From assembly GCA_024405065.1 (NCBI GenBank), contig JAKSPF010000077.1, positions 1 through 6,077 of the forward strand: DNA of 6,077 nt, written 5' to 3'. The DNA comes from Sphaerochaetaceae bacterium (lineage in GTDB: Bacteria > Spirochaetota > Spirochaetia > Sphaerochaetales > Sphaerochaetaceae). Shown here one piece after another: positions 1-5,203 of this stretch. How positions within the stretch are numbered: position 1 is the first letter of the stretch; every line of letters begins with the position of its first letter. Under the pieces are notes generated by a model. It was not told the origin of the DNA and made no database searches. It was given only the letters and a program-made list of their open reading frames with translations. Both the position numbers and the translations under genes were made by a program.

Positions 1-438
1 AAATACGGAGAGGAGCGGTATTCAAGAAGAATAGCTGCCGCTGTCTGTGAGTACAGAAAACGGCAGAGAATCAACAGGACTGATCAACTTGCTGAGATTG
101 TTTTCAGAGCAGTTCCCGGAGAGTACAGGCATGGGCATATTCACCCTGCAACGAAGACTTTTCAGGCTCTGAGAATTGAGGTTAACGGTGAGTTGCAGAG
201 AATAGAACCGGCACTGGACGGGGTTATAAAAGCCCTTGTTCCGGGAGGAAGAGTGGGTGTGATAACTTTCCATTCACTTGAAGACAGACCGGTGAAGTGG
301 TTTTTCAGAAATCACACGGATGATGTTGAGATTCTGACAAAAAAACCGCTTATACCGACGGCTGAGGAGTGTAAAAACAATCCGCCGTCAAGAAGCGCAA
401 AGCTGAGGCTTGCAGAAAAGAGAGGGGGTAAAAAATGA
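1..438 (+). CDS. rsmH: RsmH, 16S rRNA m4C1402 methyltransferase, C-terminal part
   Basis: This is the C-terminal 145 codons of RsmH (MraW), which N4-methylates C1402 of 16S rRNA in the decoding centre using S-adenosylmethionine. The window opens in frame 1, so the SAM-binding N-terminal half lies to the left; the family is usually about 300-320 residues. Visible hallmarks, in order, are YGEERYSRRIA at the very start, HPATKTFQALRIEVN (residues 48-62 of the fragment), PGGRVGVITFHSLEDRPVK (about 81-99), LTKKPLIPTAEE (about 112-123) and the SRSAKLRLAEK tail, all typical of RsmH. The stop codon at 436-438 overlaps the start of the ftsL-like gene (ATGA), which implies translational coupling. rsmH normally sits near the head of dcw clusters, just after mraZ, so the operon start probably lies a little upstream of this window. 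The identification is secure. Confidence 0.97.
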   Translation, partial: KYGEERYSRRIAAAVCEYRKRQRINRTDQLAEIVFRAVPGEYRHGHIHPATKTFQALRIEVNGELQRIEPALDGVIKALVPGGRVGVITFHSLEDRPVKWFFRNHTDDVEILTKKPLIPTAEECKNNPPSRSAKLRLAEKRGGKK

Positions 439-728
439 GAAGCAGAACAACAAACACCAACAGGCGAAAGGTAATCGTCGTTGCAGCCGTTCTGACGGTT
501 TGTCTGTTTGTTCCGGTTTGGCAGAGTGCCGTATGTGCACAGTTGAGTCGTTCAATTGAAATTGCAGACAGAAATATTGCTCTGATGGAAGAACAGGGAC
601 TTATTCTCAAGTCACGTATTGCAAAGCAAATGACTCCCGAATATCTTATTGAGCAGGCTTCTGTAAGAAATATAAGTTTTTCACAGATTGAAAGTGCATA
701 TTCAACTACAGTTGCAAGCAACTATTGA
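435..728 (+). CDS. ftsL: FtsL-like bitopic division protein
   Basis: This encodes a 97-residue small membrane protein in the ftsL position directly after rsmH. It has a basic N-terminus (residues 1-12, rich in Arg, Lys, Asn and Thr), one membrane segment (about 13-34) and then a helical, coiled-coil-prone stretch (about 36-66). It ends with the TPEYLIEQASVRNISFSQIE region, which resembles the FtsL/DivIC pattern of a Pro followed by a hydrophobic helix. FtsL normally forms a periplasmic complex with FtsB and FtsQ that activates FtsW-FtsI. The start at 435 has a G-rich ribosome binding site at 421-428, about six bases upstream, and overlaps the rsmH stop. FtsL proteins are poorly conserved, so the call rests on size, topology and position as much as on residues. 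A DivIC/FtsB-type protein is the main alternative. Confidence 0.75.
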   Translation: MRSRTTNTNRRKVIVVAAVLTVCLFVPVWQSAVCAQLSRSIEIADRNIALMEEQGLILKSRIAKQMTPEYLIEQASVRNISFSQIESAYSTTVASNY

Positions 729-748
729 TTTCAGTTAAAATCAGTGGT
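721..748 (+). other. Imperfect inverted repeat at the ftsL-ftsW junction
   Basis: Bases 721-731 can pair with 738-748 around a six-base loop (732-737). The inner six pairs are all Watson-Crick (TGATTT with AAATCA). The outer five include three G-U-type pairs (725/744, 723/746) or standard pairs (724/745, 722/747, 721/748), so the stem is eleven pairs with two wobbles. The left arm contains the ftsL stop codon. No T-tract follows, so it does not look like an intrinsic terminator. It could affect mRNA processing or the coupling of the next gene's translation, but nothing here proves that. Confidence 0.35.
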
Positions 749-759
749 CAAGTTGCTGT

Positions 760-774
760 AGGATGAATGAATGA
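760..774 (+). promoter_or_regulatory. ftsW ribosome binding site and triple ATGA start region
   Basis: AGGA at 760-763 is a modest Shine-Dalgarno element. Immediately after it come three tandem ATGA units (763-774), which place an ATG in each of the three frames at 763, 767 and 771. The ATGs at 763 and 767 reach stop codons after three and five codons. Only the ATG at 771 opens the SEDS gene, and its seven-base spacing from AGGA is the best of the three, so it decides the start. Confidence 0.6.
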
Positions 775-1979
775 CCAGACCTGATGATTATGACGACTGG
801 AATCTGAATCTCGGACAAACGGCTCCGCGTGCTGTGCATGTACAACCTTATGACGGAAGGGTAAACGGTTTTGTATTTTGCCTTTCCGTTTCGGTACTCA
901 CGGTAATGGGGCTTCTTTGTGTGTATTCGGCAAGTTATCCCGCTGCAATAGCAGACGGTAAAGTTCACTATCTTTATCTTGTCAATCAGATAATTTACAC
1001 AATGATGGGTATGTTTCTCGGCATAGCTGTATTTTTAATGCCTGAGAAGATTATAAGGACATTATGTCCTGTCTGTATGTTGTCCTGCCTTTGCATTCTC
1101 TGTGCAGATTTTATGTTCGGTAAGACTCTTTTGCTTCAGGACGGTTCCGTGTGGTTTGTTTATCTTTCATTCTGCTCCTATCTTTCTTTGTTTTTTGCAA
1201 ACAGGGAAGACGGAATTTCAAATATAAGACAGATAATCATACCTGTTTGTTTCAGCATTGCTTTTTTTCTTTTATTGCTTTTTCTGAAAAACTTTACATA
1301 TGCTTTTGTTTTTTTTGTAATGACGGTGGTAATGTTTGCCGCAGGTTCTGTGGGGATAGGCGGCATACTGCTGTTTGTGATTTTTGCCATGGTGCCCGGA
1401 GTGTGTAGAGTTCTTTCTGATCCTGACCGTGTAAGGATGCTTTTGGATTTTGCAATGAGAGGTGATTTATCGGTGACAAACGCATCTCAGATGGTGTTGA
1501 GGAGAAGTGCCTTTGTCAGCGGATCCCTTGCCGGTAAAGGACTGGGGCTCGGAGTTTACAAAAACGGTCTGATAAACGGAATAAGCGGAGAATATATTTT
1601 CTGCAATATCTGTGAGGAAGCCGGACTGCTCAGCGTTTTTTTCATTCTTGTATTATTGATGGTTGTCGCCGCAACGGTTTATCAAAGGGCAGCAAACATA
1701 AGACTGATAAACAGGTATTTTTCAAACCTGATAACCGGAATTGCAACTGTTATATGCATGAGAGTTGTCCTGAATTTGCTTGCATGTGTGAATATTGTGC
1801 CCGGTGCCGGAATAGGAATGCCTTTTTTTTCATCAGGACCACAGATAATTGTCATTATGATTGAGTGTTCGCTTGTTCTGAAGTCCAACAGAACGTACGA
1901 AAGTCCGGGAACATCGGTTGCAAAACTTTCAACTAAGGATGTAAGGTCGGAGGTTGATTTTGAATCTCAAAACGGTTAG
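771..1979 (+). CDS. ftsW: FtsW/RodA-family SEDS protein with degenerate active-site motifs
   Basis: This 402-residue polytopic membrane protein matches the SEDS family in length, hydrophobicity and dcw position. FtsW normally polymerises lipid II into septal glycan strands with FtsI. The first membrane segment (about 34-55) ends in the family motif GLLCVYSAS, and roughly nine or ten segments follow. A long extracytoplasmic loop (about 212-272) leads into SGEYIFCNICEEAG (272-285), which aligns with canonical HTDFIFxVIGEExG. The essential Asp therefore falls on Glu274. Canonical QPDxGTA aligns with KNFTYAF (173-179), the QPSE element expected after the GxxRW-like DGSVW (124-128) is not recognisable, and PFFSSGPQII (351-360) replaces the GGSS-type motif. 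Segment 3 is rich in cysteine (C99, C102, C106, C108, C111). The frame is open and intact, with a normal start and an overlap into ftsQ, so it is not an obvious pseudogene. It may be a pseudoenzyme or have altered activity. Its family membership is well supported; its catalytic status is inference. Confidence 0.88.
   Translation: MTRPDDYDDWNLNLGQTAPRAVHVQPYDGRVNGFVFCLSVSVLTVMGLLCVYSASYPAAIADGKVHYLYLVNQIIYTMMGMFLGIAVFLMPEKIIRTLCPVCMLSCLCILCADFMFGKTLLLQDGSVWFVYLSFCSYLSLFFANREDGISNIRQIIIPVCFSIAFFLLLLFLKNFTYAFVFFVMTVVMFAAGSVGIGGILLFVIFAMVPGVCRVLSDPDRVRMLLDFAMRGDLSVTNASQMVLRRSAFVSGSLAGKGLGLGVYKNGLINGISGEYIFCNICEEAGLLSVFFILVLLMVVAATVYQRAANIRLINRYFSNLITGIATVICMRVVLNLLACVNIVPGAGIGMPFFSSGPQIIVIMIECSLVLKSNRTYESPGTSVAKLSTKDVRSEVDFESQNG
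1949..1962 (+). promoter_or_regulatory. ftsQ ribosome binding site and TTG start choice
   Basis: GGAGGT at 1949-1954 is a strong Shine-Dalgarno element inside the end of the SEDS gene. Two in-frame TTG codons follow. The one at 1954 overlaps the element's last base, so it is too close to be used. The one at 1960 lies five bases after it and is the better start. There is no in-frame ATG nearby that would keep the membrane segment whole. Confidence 0.65.
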
Positions 1980-2691
1980 AACTGCAATAATTGTTTTTGC
2001 TCTTGTTGTCTTATGTTTATCTTCTTACGTTGCTGTCAGGCATCTGTCATACTTTGATGTAAAATCCGTTGATGTCAGTTTTACCGGTTCCTCCGATACT
2101 CTCTCTGCGGAAATGGAAAGAATAGTGAGTCCACTCAAAGGTATGAATGTTTTTGCGGTTAATCTCTCAAAAATCAAGGCGGAGCTTGAAAAAACAGATG
2201 GAGTGGAATCCGTTGAAATAAGAAGATTTTTTCCGGACAGAATTGAACTTCTGATTCACTGGAAAACGGTTGAGCTGAGAATTGAGGCAGAGGGTGATTT
2301 TTACATTGTTTCCGACGGAACTCTTGTTCCTGTTACGCAAGGAACATGGTCTGCGTTCGGCAAACTGCCTTCTGTGAAACTTGATATTTCCTATGCACGG
2401 CTTGTTGAAAAATGGGGATATGATGAAGGCTTCGTCCAGATGCTTCAACTTGCATCTTCTTTAACTGACAACACCTTGATTACAGGTATAAAATACGATA
2501 ATAATAACAGTAACGGTTTCGGGCGGCTGATACTTGATGTCGGTTTTCCGCCGGACGTGCTTTATGTCAGAGAACCGGTAACGGCTCAGAGACTGTCTGA
2601 GGCACTTGACATTGTACGTAACGAGATGTCATCCGGAGAAAACGGAGTCAGGTATGATTTATATGCCAATGCTCTTGTAAAGAGAATTTAG
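1960..2691 (+). CDS. ftsQ: FtsQ/DivIB cell division protein
   Basis: FtsQ is a bitopic divisome scaffold that binds FtsL/FtsB and links the FtsA/FtsZ ring to the periplasmic wall machinery. From the preferred TTG at 1960 the protein has 243 residues (245 if the TTG at 1954 is used), close to the family's usual 240-280. It has a short basic N-terminus, one membrane segment (about 7-27) and a POTRA domain (about 32-103) starting at YFDVKSVDVSFTGS. That domain contains the typical GVESVEIRRFFPDRIELLI stretch near 81-99. It is followed by the FtsQ beta domain, which opens with FYIVSDGTLVPV (about 114-125). The 5' end overlaps the SEDS gene by 20 bases, so translation is probably coupled. The stop codon TAG (2689-2691) is part of the ftsA ribosome binding site. 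The non-ATG start may keep its level low, as is typical for FtsQ. Confidence 0.93.
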   Translation: MNLKTVRTAIIVFALVVLCLSSYVAVRHLSYFDVKSVDVSFTGSSDTLSAEMERIVSPLKGMNVFAVNLSKIKAELEKTDGVESVEIRRFFPDRIELLIHWKTVELRIEAEGDFYIVSDGTLVPVTQGTWSAFGKLPSVKLDISYARLVEKWGYDEGFVQMLQLASSLTDNTLITGIKYDNNNSNGFGRLILDVGFPPDVLYVREPVTAQRLSEALDIVRNEMSSGENGVRYDLYANALVKRI

Positions 2692-2704
2692 GAGGTGTGT
2701 CCGT
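2689..2704 (+). promoter_or_regulatory. Strong ftsA ribosome binding site merged with the ftsQ stop
   Basis: TAGGAGGTG at 2689-2697 combines the ftsQ stop codon with a near-perfect Shine-Dalgarno sequence, seven bases before the ftsA ATG. It is the strongest ribosome binding site in the window. The layout means ribosomes terminating on ftsQ sit on the ftsA initiation region. Confidence 0.75.
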
Positions 2705-3952
2705 ATGGGCTCTGAGAAGGTGATGATGGGACTTGACATCGGGTCAAACTGGGTCAGGGCGGTTATAGGCTCATTGTCAAAAGACGGACAGGTTATGATT
2801 GACAGCATCTGCGAGCGGCAGAGTGAAGGGGTAAAAAACGGGATAGTTGTCAATCTTGAGCAAACATACAAGGTAATTGCTTCCGTTATTCAGGAAGCGG
2901 AGTTGCAGGCAGGAGCAGAAGTTCAGAGCTTTATAACGGGAGTCGGAGGCTCTTCTGTTGAGGGAAGACAGAGTGAAGGAGTAATAGGTATCAATACAAA
3001 GGGATTTCAGATAACAAAGGCGGATATACTGAGGTCTCTTGAGATTGCAAGAACATTCAATCTTTCTCCTGATCGCGTAATTCTTCATACGCTTGTGCAG
3101 GATTTTACTGTTGACAGCAGAGGAGGTATCAAAGACCCCATAGATATGACCGGTCACAGGCTTGAAAGTCGTGCTCTTGTTGTAACTGCTTCCTCGGCAA
3201 ACTGTAACAATGCAAAAAAAGTTATTCAGAAAGTGGGCATACCGAATCCGAGAATTGTTCTTTCCCAACTTGCAGATGCAGAAGTGGTTCTGAGTACAGA
3301 TGAACGTGAGATGGGCACGATACTCATTAATATAGGGGCAAATACATCGGATATGATAGTGTATCAGAACGGTGCGCCTTCATATGTGGGCGGTGTTGAT
3401 ATAGGCGGATCAAGTGTTACCGGGGATATTGCATATCTGCTGAACAAACCGAAACAGATTGCCGAGCAGATAAAGTGCGAATACGGATGTTGTTATATTC
3501 CCTCGGTAGATCCGGAAGAGAAAATTCTCATACCGCAACTTGGAAATTTGCCGTCAATCTCAATTCCGAAGAAAGAATTGAGCAAAATAATCGAACCGAG
3601 AATGGCAGAAATTTTTTCTCTTCTGAAAAAAGACCTTGAGGAAAAACAGGTACGCGGGTCTTTCGGAGGAGGGGTGGTACTTGTCGGAGGCGGTAGTCTT
3701 CTTTCCGGAATAACCGATCTTGCTTCTGAAATTTTCAGAATGCAGGCAAGGATCGGTTTTCCTGAGGCTCTTGCAGGGCTTGACAGGTCTTATATCAATC
3801 GCAAGTATGCCACTGTGTTGGGACTTCTGAAAACGGAGGCAAAAAAAATGTCCGGGAGTATAGACGGAAGAAGCAGAGGAAGACATTCATCGTCATCGGA
3901 AAGGACCGGTCTTTTCAGAAAGATAGGAAACTTTTTCAGAACGGTTGTGTGA
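2705..3952 (+). CDS. ftsA: FtsA, actin-like membrane anchor for FtsZ
   Basis: FtsA is a cytoplasmic actin-fold ATP-binding protein that tethers FtsZ to the membrane and recruits later division proteins. The 415-residue length is typical. Visible elements are the phosphate-1 loop GLDIGSNWVRAVIG (9-22), the 1C (SHS2) region with ITKADILRSLEIAR (about 103-116) and ILHTLVQDFTVD (126-137), phosphate-2 NIGANTSDMIVY (209-220), VGGVDIGGSSVTGDIA (228-243) and the adenosine loop VVLVGGGSLLSG (324-335). A Ser/Arg-rich linker (about 383-400) leads to an amphipathic C-terminal helix, GLFRKIGNFFRTVV (402-415), which fits the membrane-targeting sequence. Phosphate-2 departs from the usual DIGGGTTD: Asn209 replaces the Asp and Ala-Asn replaces Gly-Gly, which may reduce or alter ATP hydrolysis. 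The spacer to ftsZ is 28 bases. The identification is secure. Confidence 0.97.
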   Translation: MGSEKVMMGLDIGSNWVRAVIGSLSKDGQVMIDSICERQSEGVKNGIVVNLEQTYKVIASVIQEAELQAGAEVQSFITGVGGSSVEGRQSEGVIGINTKGFQITKADILRSLEIARTFNLSPDRVILHTLVQDFTVDSRGGIKDPIDMTGHRLESRALVVTASSANCNNAKKVIQKVGIPNPRIVLSQLADAEVVLSTDEREMGTILINIGANTSDMIVYQNGAPSYVGGVDIGGSSVTGDIAYLLNKPKQIAEQIKCEYGCCYIPSVDPEEKILIPQLGNLPSISIPKKELSKIIEPRMAEIFSLLKKDLEEKQVRGSFGGGVVLVGGGSLLSGITDLASEIFRMQARIGFPEALAGLDRSYINRKYATVLGLLKTEAKKMSGSIDGRSRGRHSSSSERTGLFRKIGNFFRTVV

Positions 3953-3980
3953 TTTTCAGTGGTTATCAAAGGGGTAGAAA

Positions 3981-5201
3981 ATGGATTTTGGAATGATTGA
4001 GGATCTTCTTCATGATGAGCAGACTCCTCCTACGGATATTAAAGTCTTCGGTATAGGCGGTGCAGGTGGAAATGCTGTTAACAGAATGATTGCAAGCGGT
4101 TTGAAAAAAGTAACTTTTGTTGCTTTGAATACCGATGTTCAGGCACTGCAGCGCTCAAACGCACAGATTCGTCTTCCAATCGGAAAAGAGCTTACCGGAG
4201 GTTTGGGTGCCGGCGGTATTCCTGAAATGGGGCAGAAAGCGGCAGAGGAAAGCAAGGATGATATCCGTAAGATTCTTGAGGGAACCGATATGGTGTTCAT
4301 TACTGCCGGAATGGGTGGAGGAACCGGTACCGGCGCTGCACCTGTTGTTGCTGAAATTGCAAAAGCAGAGAACATTCTTACTGTTGCCGTTGTAACTACG
4401 CCGTTTGCTTTTGAAGGCAGGAAAAAACTTCAGTTTGCCAATGACGGTATTGAAAAATTAAGAAAGCAGGTTGATACTCTGATTCTTATTCCGAACCAAT
4501 ATCTTATAAAAGTTTCTGAAAACAATACCCCTATAAGGCAGGCTTTTATGATGGCTGATGATGTTCTCAGGCAGGGTGTTCAGGGAATTTCAGAGCTTAT
4601 AACCGCACCGGGTGAGATAAATATTGATTTTGCCGATGTCAGAACCGTTATGAAAGGCAGAGGTGATGCAATAATGGGTATAGGCATAGGTGAGGGAGCA
4701 AACCGTGCTGTTGATGCCGCAAGACAGGCAATAAACAATCCTCTCCTTGAAAATGCCAGAATTGACGGTGCAAAGAGTGTTCTTGTCAATCTTACTGCAG
4801 GTGACGGACTTACCCTGTCTGAATATCAGGATGTTGTTGAGCTTATTACGGAGAACTGTGATCAGGATGCACTTATCATTGCGGGTCAGGCATACAGTGC
4901 AGATCTGGGTGATAAGGTAAAAGTTACCGTTGTTGCAACAGGATTCAATCATGAGTCCGTCAGCGTTGAAATGCCCGAATTTGAAAGACCGAAGAAAAGA
5001 TTTGACCATTTTATGAATTCCGAGTCTGTTGCTGCTCCGCGCCCTGCGGAATCAGTCAGAAATGAAGAGGTTATTTCAGTAAACAGGTGGCAGGATCTTC
5101 AGCAACAGATCGGTAAGAGGCAGAACAGTCAGTCTGCCGGTAATGCCGATTATTCTTTCCCCGCCATACTGCGTTACCAGCGCAGGGATGATGATAACTG
5201 A
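3981..5201 (+). CDS. ftsZ: FtsZ, tubulin-like division GTPase
   Basis: FtsZ is the GTPase that polymerises into the cytokinetic ring. The 406-residue protein has every core feature. The N-terminal nucleotide-binding region reads KVFGIGGAGGNAVNRMI (21-37) and VALNTDVQAL (47-56). The tubulin signature is GGGTGTG (112-118). The T7 catalytic loop is GEINIDFAD (211-219), with Asn214, Asp216 and Asp219. The C-terminal domain ends with VKVTVVATGF (313-322). A short, polar, disordered-looking linker (about 330-388) precedes DYSFPAILRYQRR (390-402), which matches the conserved C-terminal peptide that binds FtsA. The start has an AAAGGGG ribosome binding site (3968-3974) six bases upstream. The GTPase and polymer-contact residues look intact, so ring formation is expected to be functional, in contrast with the degenerate SEDS protein upstream. 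The sequence resembles spirochaete FtsZ. Confidence 0.98.
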   Translation: MDFGMIEDLLHDEQTPPTDIKVFGIGGAGGNAVNRMIASGLKKVTFVALNTDVQALQRSNAQIRLPIGKELTGGLGAGGIPEMGQKAAEESKDDIRKILEGTDMVFITAGMGGGTGTGAAPVVAEIAKAENILTVAVVTTPFAFEGRKKLQFANDGIEKLRKQVDTLILIPNQYLIKVSENNTPIRQAFMMADDVLRQGVQGISELITAPGEINIDFADVRTVMKGRGDAIMGIGIGEGANRAVDAARQAINNPLLENARIDGAKSVLVNLTAGDGLTLSEYQDVVELITENCDQDALIIAGQAYSADLGDKVKVTVVATGFNHESVSVEMPEFERPKKRFDHFMNSESVAAPRPAESVRNEEVISVNRWQDLQQQIGKRQNSQSAGNADYSFPAILRYQRRDDDN

Positions 5202-5203
5202 AA

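Noticed and set aside
350..721. Long open frame on the minus strand opposite rsmH and ftsL
   Set aside because: It lies entirely antisense to two well-supported genes, shows no recognisable domain and has no convincing context. Similar antisense frames occur across the other genes in the window.
771..1979. SEDS gene as a decayed pseudogene
   Set aside because: The reading frame is full length, with normal membrane topology, an ordinary start and a coding overlap into ftsQ. Altered function fits better than decay.
2606..2640. Perfect TTGACA resembling a -35 promoter element near the end of ftsQ
   Set aside because: No acceptable -10 hexamer follows at 16-18 bases, and the bases are explained by FtsQ coding.
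3780..3811. Second perfect TTGACA inside ftsA, a possible internal ftsZ promoter as known in some bacteria
   Set aside because: The best -10 match at normal spacing is poor (AAGTAT), so it cannot be called from sequence alone.
3904..3911. Eight-base palindrome GACCGGTC followed by four T near the end of ftsA
   Set aside because: There is no loop-forming space and the T-tract is too short for a terminator. It lies inside the FtsA C-terminal coding region.
4135..4395. Alternative plus-strand open frame inside ftsZ
   Set aside because: It is embedded in the highly conserved GTPase coding region of ftsZ and has no family features.
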